In this document: positions 1 to 6,420 of the stretch, piece by piece
How the letters are laid out: each line of letters begins with the position of its first letter
How positions within the stretch are numbered: the first letter of the stretch is position 1
Origin: a bacterium
GTDB lineage: Bacteria; JAMCPX01
DNA: 8,061 nucleotides
Assembly (NCBI GenBank): GCA_021800575.1
Contig: JAJYYW010000023.1
Span: forward strand, 2,217-10,277
Reading direction: 5' to 3'
Program-made: the position numbers and the translations under genes
Notes under the pieces: model-generated
Database searches by the model: none
What the model was told of the DNA's origin: nothing
Seen by the model: the letters and a program-made list of their open reading frames with translations, nothing else

Positions 1-1423
1 CGTGAGAAAGGACCTGCCGAACCTCGCGCAGATCATCGTGTTCGAGGACATACCCGGAGGACGGGAGGGCGTCATCACCCTGAAACAGCTCGAGGAAACC
101 GGGAGCAAACAGGACAACCGGCAAGAGATCAAGCGGCGCATGGATGCCATCACCATGGACGATGTCGCCACCATCATTTATACCTCGGGTACGACCGGTC
201 CTCCGAAGGGGGCCGAAATCATCCACCGGAATATCATCACGAACCTGAAAGACCTGCTGTCTTTAAGCTTCAACCTGCCGGACGATATCACCCTGGGCTA
301 CCTGCCGCTCGCCCACGCGTACGAGCGAATCAACCAGTTCGGGGCGATCTATACGCACATGATCTACGCGTATGCGGAAAACCTCGACTCCGTGGCGAAG
401 AACATCGGTGAAGTCAGGCCGACCATACTCCCGGGAGTGCCGCGGGTGTATGAGAAGATATACGCCCGGATCATGAACGACATCCAGCACAGCTCAGCGC
501 TCAGGAAAAAAATATTTTTCTGGTCGCTGGATGCTGGCAAGGCATCGCTCCCCTACAGGCTCGATCAAAAGCCCATGCCTCCGGGGATCCGGTTGAAATA
601 CCTGCTTGCGCGGATGCTCGTTTTCAACAAGCTCGGTGCCAAACTCGGCGGACGGCTGAGGATAGGTATTACGGCTGCAGCACCGCTGTCGCCTTCCATC
701 ATAGAGTTCTTCAATGCGCTCGGTATTCCCATCTACGAAGGCTACGGCATGACCGAGACGTTCGCTCCCGCGGTGGTCAGTTTTGGAAAGAATTTCAAGA
801 TAGGGTACGTCGGCAAGCCGCTTCCCAGCATGCGGGTGAAGATAGCCGATGACGGTGAAGTGCTCATGAAAGGGCCCGCGGTGTTCAAGGGCTATTACAA
901 GAAGCCCGAAGGCACGCCCGCGATGATCGATGACGAGGGCTGGCTGCATTCCGGCGATCTCGGGGAAATCGACCGGAACGGTTTTGTCAGGATCACGGGC
1001 AGAAAGAAAGACCTCATCATAACGGCCGGCGGCAAGAACATAACGCCGCAGAACATCGAGAACATCTTCACCTCGGACCCGTTCATAGCCCAGTGTGTCC
1101 CGTACGGTGATAACCGGAAGTATCTGACCGCGGTGCTTGTGCTCAACGAGCAGGAGATAACGGTGTGGGCGCAGCAGCAGAACATACCGTTCAGGGACTA
1201 CCGCGATCTGATCGGGAATTCGCAGGTCCACGCGTTTATCAGAAAAAAGGTGGACGTGTTGAACGAACGCCTCGCGTCGTTCGAGACCATCAAGAAGTTC
1301 ATCATTTCGGACCATGATTTTACCCTGGAATCGGGCGAGCTCACCCCGACCATGAAGGTAAAAAAGAACAAGGTGATCGAAAAATTCAAAGATCAGCTCG
1401 ACAGCCTGTACGAGAAAGACTAA
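1..1423 (+). CDS. Long-chain acyl-CoA ligase (AMP-forming), C-terminal part, 5' truncated by window edge
   Basis: Activates a fatty acid (or similar carboxylate) to its acyl-CoA through an acyl-adenylate, using ATP and CoA. It is a cytosolic or membrane-associated enzyme of the ANL superfamily. Numbering from the first in-frame codon at position 2, the P-loop-like motif YTSGTTGPPKG is at residues 60-70, the adenine-binding motif GYGMTETF at 247-254, GWLHSGDLG at 313-321, the hinge/linker GRKKDLIITAGGKN at 333-346, and the C-terminal lysine motif LTPTMKVKK at 447-455. The GTG at position 2 is unlikely to be the true start. FadD15-type ligases have about 600 residues and place the first motif more than 150 residues in, so roughly 110-130 residues lie left of the window. 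The gene ends in TAA 6 bp from the convergent livG stop. Long-chain specificity is inferred from overall resemblance; the exact substrate cannot be read from the sequence. Confidence 0.93.
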   Translation, partial: VRKDLPNLAQIIVFEDIPGGREGVITLKQLEETGSKQDNRQEIKRRMDAITMDDVATIIYTSGTTGPPKGAEIIHRNIITNLKDLLSLSFNLPDDITLGYLPLAHAYERINQFGAIYTHMIYAYAENLDSVAKNIGEVRPTILPGVPRVYEKIYARIMNDIQHSSALRKKIFFWSLDAGKASLPYRLDQKPMPPGIRLKYLLARMLVFNKLGAKLGGRLRIGITAAAPLSPSIIEFFNALGIPIYEGYGMTETFAPAVVSFGKNFKIGYVGKPLPSMRVKIADDGEVLMKGPAVFKGYYKKPEGTPAMIDDEGWLHSGDLGEIDRNGFVRITGRKKDLIITAGGKNITPQNIENIFTSDPFIAQCVPYGDNRKYLTAVLVLNEQEITVWAQQQNIPFRDYRDLIGNSQVHAFIRKKVDVLNERLASFETIKKFIISDHDFTLESGELTPTMKVKKNKVIEKFKDQLDSLYEKD

Positions 1424-1429
1424 TGCGGG

Positions 1430-2206
1430 TCAGCGTGTGCCGAGGTATGCCTCGATCACTGCCTGGTTGTTTTTGATGTCGTCAGGCAGGCCCTCGGCAA
1501 GCTTTTTCCCGTAATCCAGCACGACGATCCAGTTGGCGATGTCCGAAACGAACCGCATGTCATGCTCGATGATAATCACGTTGATCGCCTGTTCCCGGAT
1601 CCTGCCGATCGCACGCACGAGTTCTATTTTCTCGGTCGGGTTGAGTCCTGCGGCAGGCTCGTCGAGCAAGAGCAGCTGCGGCCTGGTGATAAGACCCCGC
1701 GCGAGCTCGAGCAGCTTGCGCTCGCCGTAGGCAAGCTCCCCTGCCGTTCGGTCCTTCTTCCCGGCCAGACCCACAAATCCGAGCAGGTCAGACGCTTCAT
1801 GCCTGAGCGCCGCCTCCCGGGACCTGAACCTCGGGGTGCGGAGAAGCATGTCCGTTATGCCGTAGGAAAATTCCTTTCTGTTGATCCCGCCGATCATCAC
1901 GTTATCACTGACGCTGACGTTGGCAAACAACGCGAGGTTCTGGAAACTCCGGTAGATGCCGTGCGCCGCGATCTCGTGCGGCTTCTTGCCTGTCAATTCG
2001 ACCGCGCCCCGGTACACGATGCTGCCCGCCGAGGGCCTCAGAAACCCGGTGATGCAGTTGAACAGCGTGGTCTTGCCCGCGCCGTTGGGGCCTATGATAC
2101 ACAGGACCTCGCCCTTCTTTGTTTCGAGAGTCACGTTGTCGAGTGCCTTGAGCCCGCCGAACATGATGCTGATATTGTTGATGGACAGGATCGCGCTGTT
2201 CTCCAT
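1430..2206 (-). CDS. livG: LIV-type ABC transporter ATP-binding protein LivG
   Basis: One of the two cytoplasmic ATPases that normally power branched-chain amino acid type importers. The 258-residue product has every ABC hallmark: Walker A GPNGAGKTT (39-47), Q-loop Q89, signature LAYGE (158-162), Walker B LLLLDEP (178-184), D-loop GLN (187-189) and switch histidine H215 in IIIEHDM. The C-terminal IEAYLG is typical of LivG, whose usual length is about 255 residues. The ATG at 2206 is preceded by an SD (GAGGA, 6-nt spacing) lying inside the last codons of livM, and only one base separates the two genes, so they are surely co-transcribed. LivF usually follows LivG, but here a convergent acyl-CoA ligase gene follows, so the partner ATPase must be encoded elsewhere. 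The transported substrate cannot be determined from the ATPase. Confidence 0.93.
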   Translation of the reverse strand: MENSAILSINNISIMFGGLKALDNVTLETKKGEVLCIIGPNGAGKTTLFNCITGFLRPSAGSIVYRGAVELTGKKPHEIAAHGIYRSFQNLALFANVSVSDNVMIGGINRKEFSYGITDMLLRTPRFRSREAALRHEASDLLGFVGLAGKKDRTAGELAYGERKLLELARGLITRPQLLLLDEPAAGLNPTEKIELVRAIGRIREQAINVIIIEHDMRFVSDIANWIVVLDYGKKLAEGLPDDIKNNQAVIEAYLGTR

Positions 2207-2207
2207 A

Positions 2208-3293
2208 CTACGTCCTCTTCCCGAGGAGGCCTTCGGGCCTGAACAACATCATCGTGATCAGCAGTAGCGCGAAGATGAGCATCCGGTAGATCACGAACGA
2301 CCGGAGCAGTTCGGGCAGCACGACCAGGGTGAACGCTCCCACCATGACGCCCGCAATGTTCCCCATGCCGCCGAGGATGACCATCGCAAGAACATACACG
2401 GATTCGATGAATGTAAAACTGTCCGGTGAAACGAACATCTGCTTCGAGGCAAACAGCACGCCTGCGATACCGCCGAAAAACGCGCTGAGCATGAAGTAGA
2501 TCGTCTTGACCGCATACGTGTTGATGCCCACCATTGCGGAGGCCTGCTCGTTTTCCCGGATGGCCACCGCATACCTCCCGAACCTGGATTTTTTGATCCG
2601 GACAAGCACGTACGCCTGGAGTATGAGTATACACAAGGAGAGATAGAAGAAGGATATGCCGGATGCGAACTGTGTCCACGGCAAAGACGGCCTCGGTATG
2701 TTCATGATGCCGTTCGGACCGTTCGTCAGGCTGTCCCAGTTATTGAGCACGATCCGCACGATCTCCCCGAACCCGAGGGTCGCGATGGCAAGGTAATCAC
2801 CCTTGAGCCGCAGGGTCGGGAGCGCTATGACAAGACTGAAAACGGCGGCGGCCGCGCCGCCGAGCATCAGGGATGGCCAGAACCCGATCCCGAATTTTGC
2901 AGAGAGGATAGCGTCGGTATAGGCACCGATGCCATAGAACGCGATGTACCCGAGGTTGAGCAGCCCGAGGTCGCCGACAAGCAGGTTCAGCCCGAGGGCC
3001 AGCATTGCATAGAACAGAACCGAGGTAAAGACATCGAGGCTGTAACTGTTCAGAAGCAGTGGTGCAATCACCGACACAGCGAGCACGAGGATCCATGCAT
3101 GGCGGACAACAAAAGACGATTCCAGCCGCGAACGCAGCAGCCCGTAGACCTGCAGACGCCGTGTACGGCCGGTAAAGGCAGTATAGACGATGATCCCGGC
3201 AAGCATGAAGGTGCCCGCCATGACGGCCCTGGAGAATCCCATGATAGGCACCGCGATCGCCACGGTCCATGCGAACGGGAGGATATACGTCAT
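2208..3293 (-). CDS. livM: LIV-type ABC transporter permease LivM
   Basis: Inner-membrane permease that pairs with LivH to form the translocation channel. The 361-residue product is highly hydrophobic. It begins with two N-terminal membrane segments and a basic linker, as in longer LivM proteins such as that of E. coli. It then shows the family landmarks GLNLLVGDLGLLNLGYIAF, followed closely by GIGAY, LPTLRLKGDYLAIATLGFGE, TNGPNGI, the ATPase-coupling loop AIRENEQASAMVGIN, and the terminal FRPEGLLG. I chose ATG 3293 because a perfect AGGAGG lies 6 nt upstream. The frame is open to a GTG at 3317, which would add 8 residues but would place that SD inside the coding sequence. The stop codon is 1 bp before livG and the start is 29 bp after livH. 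Confidence 0.92.
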   Translation of the reverse strand: MTYILPFAWTVAIAVPIMGFSRAVMAGTFMLAGIIVYTAFTGRTRRLQVYGLLRSRLESSFVVRHAWILVLAVSVIAPLLLNSYSLDVFTSVLFYAMLALGLNLLVGDLGLLNLGYIAFYGIGAYTDAILSAKFGIGFWPSLMLGGAAAAVFSLVIALPTLRLKGDYLAIATLGFGEIVRIVLNNWDSLTNGPNGIMNIPRPSLPWTQFASGISFFYLSLCILILQAYVLVRIKKSRFGRYAVAIRENEQASAMVGINTYAVKTIYFMLSAFFGGIAGVLFASKQMFVSPDSFTFIESVYVLAMVILGGMGNIAGVMVGAFTLVVLPELLRSFVIYRMLIFALLLITMMLFRPEGLLGKRT

Positions 3294-3299
3294 CAACAG

Positions 3300-3305
3300 C
3301 CTCCT
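3300..3305 (-). promoter_or_regulatory. Ribosome binding site deciding the livM start
   Basis: On the minus strand this reads AGGAGG, a perfect anti-SD match, 6 nt upstream of ATG 3293. It rules against the longer GTG start at 3317, whose upstream sequence has no comparable site. Confidence 0.8.
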
Positions 3306-3322
3306 GATCGAGAGCACGGGGG

Positions 3323-4216
3323 TTACACCTGTCCTTTCCCGAAGAGACCGGACGGCTTGATCAACAGGATCAAGATAAGAATGATGAATGCGAATGCGTC
3401 TTTGTAGTCCGGGGATATGTACGCGGCTCCGAGGCTCTCGATCAGCCCGAGGAGCAGTCCGCCCACCATAGCGCCCCGGATGTCGCCGATGCCGCCGAGC
3501 ACAGCCGCGGTAAACGCCTTGATACCTGCGAGATAACCGATATAGAAATTCACCATGCCGTAGTAAAACCCGATGAGCACGCCTGCAATACCGGCAAGTC
3601 CCGAACCCACGATGAAGGTGATCGAGATGATGGTGTTGACATTGATACCGACCAGCTGGGCCGTGACCGGGTCCTGCGAGACCGCCTTCATCGCCCAGCC
3701 AGTCAGGGTCCTGTTCACAAACAGGTCAAGCAGCAGCATCACGGCAAGCGCGACCGCAAAGATCAGGATCTGGTTGACCGTTATGGACACGCCGTGGAGG
3801 TTGAACGTGGTGTTCAGGAGTGCAAGGGAAACATAGGTCTTGTCCGATGCCCCCTGTCCGATCATGACGAAGTTCTGCAGGAATATGGATGCACCGAGTG
3901 CCGTTATCAGCAGGGACAGCCGCGATGAGTCCCGTATGGGCTTGTACGCAAATTTCTCCACGCTCAGGCCGTAGGCCATGGACAGCAGCATACCGCCGGT
4001 CATCGCCAAAAGGACCGTGCCGAGACCCGAGGAGTGGTGTGCGCCGACGAGTGTCAGAACGAGCAGGCCGCCGTACGCACCTATCATGTAGATCTCGCCG
4101 TGCGCAAAGTTAATGAGCTCGATGATACCGTAGACCATGGTGTACCCGAGTGCGATCAGGGCGTAGACGCTGCCGGCCGTCAGGCCATTGAGCACCTGCT
4201 GGATAAAGATTTTCAT
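3323..4216 (-). CDS. livH: LIV-type ABC transporter permease LivH
   Basis: Second membrane permease of the importer, 297 residues, close to the usual 290-310. Diagnostic features are the N-terminal QQVLNGLTAGSVYALIALGY segment, INFAHGEIYMIGAY, the coupling loop around AVSQDPVTAQLVGIN, the late GIKAFTAAVLGGIGDIRGAM segment, and the C-terminal IKPSGLFGKG. The ATG at 4216 fits the family N-terminus. The frame stays open upstream to 4378, but those 54 codons give a polar, arginine/proline-rich sequence unlike any LivH start. Oddly, there is no convincing SD before ATG 4216, and a candidate -10 box ends only 7 nt upstream, so the transcript may be nearly leaderless. It heads livH-livM-livG on the minus strand. 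No periplasmic binding protein gene is nearby, so the substrate (leucine-type amino acids, or amides or urea as in related systems) is unproven. Confidence 0.92.
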   Translation of the reverse strand: MKIFIQQVLNGLTAGSVYALIALGYTMVYGIIELINFAHGEIYMIGAYGGLLVLTLVGAHHSSGLGTVLLAMTGGMLLSMAYGLSVEKFAYKPIRDSSRLSLLITALGASIFLQNFVMIGQGASDKTYVSLALLNTTFNLHGVSITVNQILIFAVALAVMLLLDLFVNRTLTGWAMKAVSQDPVTAQLVGINVNTIISITFIVGSGLAGIAGVLIGFYYGMVNFYIGYLAGIKAFTAAVLGGIGDIRGAMVGGLLLGLIESLGAAYISPDYKDAFAFIILILILLIKPSGLFGKGQV

Positions 4217-4223
4217 ACCATGC

Positions 4224-4253
4224 CGTATAGCATACCTTGCGTTGTCCAGACAA
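4224..4253 (-). promoter_or_regulatory. Candidate promoter for livHMG
   Basis: Minus-strand reading: a -35-like TTGTCT (4253-4248) and a -10-like TATACG (4229-4224), 18 bp apart, each matching the sigma-70 consensus at four of six positions. The -10 ends 7 nt before the livH ATG, leaving little or no 5' leader, which matches the absence of an SD. The -35 lies inside the palindrome TTGTCCAGACAA. Weak by itself and found only by eye. Confidence 0.3.
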
Positions 4254-4281
4254 CCCCGCAAACGGGGGCGGCGGTTAACCG
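4242..4281. promoter_or_regulatory. Cluster of three symmetric elements upstream of livH (candidate operator region)
   Basis: Three perfect dyads occur within 40 bp: TTGTCCAGACAA at 4242-4253 (5-bp arms, 2-bp centre), CCCCGCAAACGGGG at 4254-4267 (5-bp stem, 4-base loop) and the uninterrupted palindrome CGGTTAACCG at 4272-4281. The first overlaps the candidate -35 of livH. Such symmetry could be operators for a dimeric regulator, or RNA hairpins if transcription reads through from aspartase. No regulator gene in the window can be assigned to them. Confidence 0.4.
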
Positions 4282-4313
4282 AAAAGGCATGCGCACCAGG
4301 GGAAGGTTTGAGA

Positions 4314-4334
4314 GATGAGCGATAAGCGATAAGC
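4314..4334. repeat. Three tandem heptamers in the aspartase-livH gap
   Basis: The 7-bp unit occurs as GATGAGC, GATAAGC, GATAAGC in immediate succession; on the minus strand it reads GCTTATC twice and then GCTCATC. It lies about 100 bp upstream of livH in noncoding sequence, at a position where activator sites could sit. Function unknown; short direct repeats can also be replication slippage products. Confidence 0.45.
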
Positions 4335-4368
4335 CTGCAATCCGCTACAGCAGGGACCCTGGTCCAAT

Positions 4369-4393
4369 GTCCCGGCAAAACCAGTGCCGGGAC
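4369..4393 (-). terminator. Perfect 9-bp hairpin just downstream of aspartase
   Basis: GTCCCGGCA (4369-4377) and TGCCGGGAC (4385-4393) are exact inverse complements around a 7-base loop, 20 bp past the aspartase stop. The stem is very stable but no T-run follows on either strand, so it is not a classical intrinsic terminator. It may be an attenuator, a 3'-end processing or mRNA-stability structure, or a weak terminator. A second compact dyad, GGACC-CT-GGTCC, lies at 4354-4365. Confidence 0.4.
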
Positions 4394-4413
4394 TCACCGG
4401 CGGAGTGTGCGGG

Positions 4414-5820
4414 TTATTTGATCCTGTCCGTGATGCCGTGGAGCGAGAGGAGCGCCCGAAGCTGCTCCCGGGTCAGCAGGCCCTTTTCCAGGATCACGTC
4501 GGTGACCGGCCTGTTTTCGCTCGCGGCCTGTTTGACCACCCCGGCGGCGTTGAGATACCCGATACGCGTGTTTAGCACGGTGGCGATTGCAGGGGTATGC
4601 GTAAAATAATGGCGCAGGCGTTTCCTGTTTGCCGTTATGCCGTCGACAGCCTTGTGCGTGAACACAGGCAAGAAATTCGCGAGCAGGTTTACAGACTCGA
4701 GCAGGGTATTCGCCATGACCGGCATCATGACGTTCAGCTCGAGCTGTCCGGCCTGTTCAGCCATGGAGACGGTAAGGCTGTTGCCGACGACCCTGAAACA
4801 GATCATGTCCAGCGCCTCGGCCATCACCGGGTTTGCCTTACCCGGCATGATCGAGGAGCCGGGCTGGACAGCGGGCAGGTTGATCTCCGCGAGCCCGGTG
4901 ACCGGGCCGGACGACAACAGCCTCAGGTCGTTCGCGATCCGGATAAGCTCGAGCGCAAGGGCGCTGAGTATGCCGGATGCATGGCTCATGGCGAGCCGGG
5001 ACTGTAGTCCCTCCCTTGTGTCGCGGGACGGGACCAGCGCAAGGCCGGTCAGCCTGCGGAGATTTTTTATGACCGTTCTCCGGTATCCCCGCGGCGTGTT
5101 GATGCCCGTTCCCGTTGCCGTACCGCCGATAGGGATTTCGAGCAGCGTCGGCGTATGCGGCGTGCCCGTTACGTCCTTCATCATGGATATCGTCTTATGC
5201 ACGGTCTCAGCGTATGCATGAAATTCCTGACCGAGGGTCACGGGTACCGCGTCCTGCAGGTGTGTCCTCCCGGATTTGAGGATCGTTCTGAAGGCCTGTG
5301 CCTTCTTCAGAAGCCCGGATTCGAGCCCGCGCAAGGCATGGATCAGCTTCGCCATATCGAGCAGGAGCGCGATGTGCGCTGTCGTCGGGAACGTATCGTT
5401 GGTCGACTGCGACATGTTGACGTGGTCGTTCGGGCTCAGGAAACCGTACCCGCCCCGTGGATGGCCGAGGTGTTCGAGTGCGATGTTCGCAATGACCTCG
5501 TTCACGTTCATGTTCAGGGACGTTCCTGCTCCGGCCTGGTACTTGTCGATCACGAACTGGTCTGCGTATCCGCCGTCGAGGACAGCATCGCACGCGTGCA
5601 CGATGGCCGCCGCCCTTTTTGTGTCGAGTACCCCGAGTTCCCGGTTCGTCATGGCGCAGGCCTTTTTGACGAAGACGTACGACCTGATCAACGAGGGATG
5701 GTTTTTCTCGCCGCTGACCGGAAAGTTGGACAGCGCACGCATGGTCTGTACCCCATAGTATGCCTGCGCCGGGACAGCCACACTGCCGAGCGAGTCCTTT
5801 TCACGGCGTTGTTGTTTCAT
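4414..5820 (-). CDS. aspA: Aspartate ammonia-lyase (aspartase)
   Basis: Reversibly deaminates L-aspartate to fumarate and ammonia in the cytosol, feeding amino acid carbon into the dicarboxylate branch of central metabolism; a homotetramer in characterised members. The 468-residue product has the aspartase/fumarase signatures, numbered from ATG 5820: AGTSLNMNVNEVIAN from about 98, SPNDHVNMSQSTND near 129-142, GRTHLQDAVP (T186, H187), and the flexible catalytic loop GSSIMPGKANPV with S322/S323, K328 and N330. Aspartase is favoured over class II fumarase by LQDAVP, by NPV after the loop lysine, and by the C-terminal tail (VILEKGLLTREQL), which resembles characterised aspartases. ATG 5820 has AGG 8 nt upstream; the alternative GTG at 5826 has it only 2 nt away. 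The gene follows a small membrane protein gene by 17 bp and is separated from livH by 197 bp. A fumarase or a related lyase cannot be fully excluded without an assay. Confidence 0.88.
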   Translation of the reverse strand: MKQQRREKDSLGSVAVPAQAYYGVQTMRALSNFPVSGEKNHPSLIRSYVFVKKACAMTNRELGVLDTKRAAAIVHACDAVLDGGYADQFVIDKYQAGAGTSLNMNVNEVIANIALEHLGHPRGGYGFLSPNDHVNMSQSTNDTFPTTAHIALLLDMAKLIHALRGLESGLLKKAQAFRTILKSGRTHLQDAVPVTLGQEFHAYAETVHKTISMMKDVTGTPHTPTLLEIPIGGTATGTGINTPRGYRRTVIKNLRRLTGLALVPSRDTREGLQSRLAMSHASGILSALALELIRIANDLRLLSSGPVTGLAEINLPAVQPGSSIMPGKANPVMAEALDMICFRVVGNSLTVSMAEQAGQLELNVMMPVMANTLLESVNLLANFLPVFTHKAVDGITANRKRLRHYFTHTPAIATVLNTRIGYLNAAGVVKQAASENRPVTDVILEKGLLTREQLRALLSLHGITDRIK

Positions 5821-5828
5821 GGACACAA

Positions 5829-5847
5829 CCTGCGGTGTTACCGCAGG
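5829..5847 (-). promoter_or_regulatory. Hairpin containing the upstream stop codon and the aspartase SD
   Basis: CCTGCGG (5829-5835) and CCGCAGG (5841-5847) form a perfect 7-bp stem with a 5-base loop. On the minus strand the loop reads TAACA, whose TAA is the stop codon of the membrane protein gene, and the 3' arm carries the AGG that serves as SD for ATG 5820. The fold would hide the aspartase SD, while a ribosome terminating in the loop would open it. This is the architecture expected for translational coupling. There is no T-run, so termination is unlikely. Confidence 0.5.
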
Positions 5848-6251
5848 AGAAGATGCCAGACGTAATGGATCGTGTAGCCGCCGAAGACGACGCTCACCAG
5901 GTTAATGAGGACTTCAAAAAACATACCCGTGTTGATGTGCTTATACATGCCGTTTTCGATATTGTACAGGATATCCATCAATCCGAGAAACACGAAGGTG
6001 CCTCCAGCAACAATGCCCCAGAGAACGCCCGCGGTCTCGTGGTGGTACAGAAAATATGCTGATAAGAAAAATGCTATGGTCATCCACAGATCTGCAGCGA
6101 TGAAACTATGCTGGAACACCATATAACATCGCTCATTCGATGACTGGACGCTATTGGGGACAAACAGAAACAGGATCCAGAAGATAATGGTAAACACACC
6201 GGCAAGCACCTCGAGGACGATAAATACATTCGAAACATCGATTATCGGCAT
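5838..6251 (-). CDS. Small four-helix membrane protein of unknown function
   Basis: I do not recognise this family. The 137-residue product is strongly hydrophobic with four likely membrane helices at roughly residues 8-32, 46-70, 74-96 and 109-131, joined by short loops. Each predicted helix carries an acidic residue (E14, D54, D93, E113). Histidines occur at 48, 70, 71, 105, 129 and 133, the last two in an HxxxH spacing at the end of helix 4. The segment GLMDILYNIENGMY (90-103) looks like the most constrained part. ATG 6251 is chosen because a perfect AGGAGG lies 6 nt upstream; the TTG at 6257 abuts the SD and is unlikely. It is the first gene of the minus-strand cluster, lies 17 bp before aspartase and is probably coupled to it. 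A role in transport or in sensing a small molecule or metal is possible but unproven. Confidence 0.82.
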   Translation of the reverse strand: MPIIDVSNVFIVLEVLAGVFTIIFWILFLFVPNSVQSSNERCYMVFQHSFIAADLWMTIAFFLSAYFLYHHETAGVLWGIVAGGTFVFLGLMDILYNIENGMYKHINTGMFFEVLINLVSVVFGGYTIHYVWHLLLR

Positions 6252-6257
6252 AGGCAA

Positions 6258-6263
6258 CCTCCT
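6258..6263 (-). promoter_or_regulatory. Ribosome binding site of the small membrane protein gene
   Basis: On the minus strand this reads AGGAGG, 6 nt before ATG 6251, within AAGGAGGT. It fixes the start at ATG rather than at the TTG six bases further upstream. Confidence 0.8.
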
Positions 6264-6277
6264 TACCTTTTTTTACC

Positions 6278-6306
6278 TCGATACCACGAATCCGGTGTAC
6301 TGACAA
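6278..6306 (-). promoter_or_regulatory. Candidate promoter for the membrane protein-aspartase unit
   Basis: Minus strand: TTGTCA (6306-6301), five of six matches to the -35 consensus, then 17 bp, then TATCGA (6283-6278), only three of six matches to a -10. The A-rich stretch at 6268-6274 follows on the transcript strand. Spacing is ideal but the -10 is poor; judged by eye. Confidence 0.3.
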
Positions 6307-6360
6307 TAAAAACACGGTATTCTGGTCCGCATGCGCCGGCAGTGGACACCTGCACCGTGC

Positions 6361-6389
6361 TTGTCATGAACAAGATGATGAGGTATTCT
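6361..6389 (+). promoter_or_regulatory. Candidate promoter for the dehydrogenase gene, with overlapping dyad
   Basis: TTGTCA (6361-6366, five of six) and TATTCT (6384-6389, four of six) are 17 bp apart, about 30 bp upstream of ATG 6421, leaving room for the SD. The -35 lies within the inverted repeat CTTGT-CATGA-ACAAG (6360-6374), which could be an operator half-site pair. Confidence 0.45.
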
Positions 6390-6408
6390 TACCCCAGCGT
6401 CATAGAAT

Positions 6409-6416
6409 GGAGGAGG
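6409..6416 (+). promoter_or_regulatory. Ribosome binding site of the dehydrogenase gene
   Basis: GGAGGAGG ends 4 nt before ATG 6421; the GGAGG core at 6409-6413 gives a spacing of 7 nt. This strong SD supports the chosen start. Confidence 0.75.
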
Positions 6417-6420
6417 GAGC

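Noticed and set aside
494..1315. Long minus-strand open frame (273 codons) opposite the acyl-CoA ligase
   Set aside because: It is a shadow of the ligase coding strand. The translation is rich in Arg/His/Val with no recognisable motif, while the opposite strand has every ligase motif in order.
1441..1489. Hairpin CGAGG-TATG-CCTCG (1441-1454) and inverted repeat CTGCCTG/CAGGCAG (1459-1489) with an internal T-run, considered as a terminator for the ligase gene
   Set aside because: Both lie inside the livG C-terminal coding sequence. The T-run is not placed directly after a stem, so an intrinsic terminator is not supported.
1562..2242. Plus-strand open frame (226 codons) opposite livG
   Set aside because: Antisense shadow of an intact LivG with all ABC motifs; no credible SD or domain features.
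4217..4378. 54-codon upstream extension of livH
   Set aside because: The frame is open but encodes a polar Arg/Pro-rich sequence foreign to LivH, whose normal N-terminus begins at ATG 4216; the stretch also holds dyads and short repeats typical of noncoding DNA.
4800..4870. Aspartase catalytic loop reads GKANP where many relatives have GKVNP
   Set aside because: The fumarate lyase signature tolerates variation at this position and the catalytic serine, lysine and asparagine are all present, so it is not a sign of lost activity.
5155..5865. Plus-strand open frame (236 codons) across aspartase and the start of the membrane protein region
   Set aside because: Shadow of the aspartase codon pattern. 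It spans the boundary between two well-supported minus-strand genes, and its product has no recognisable features.
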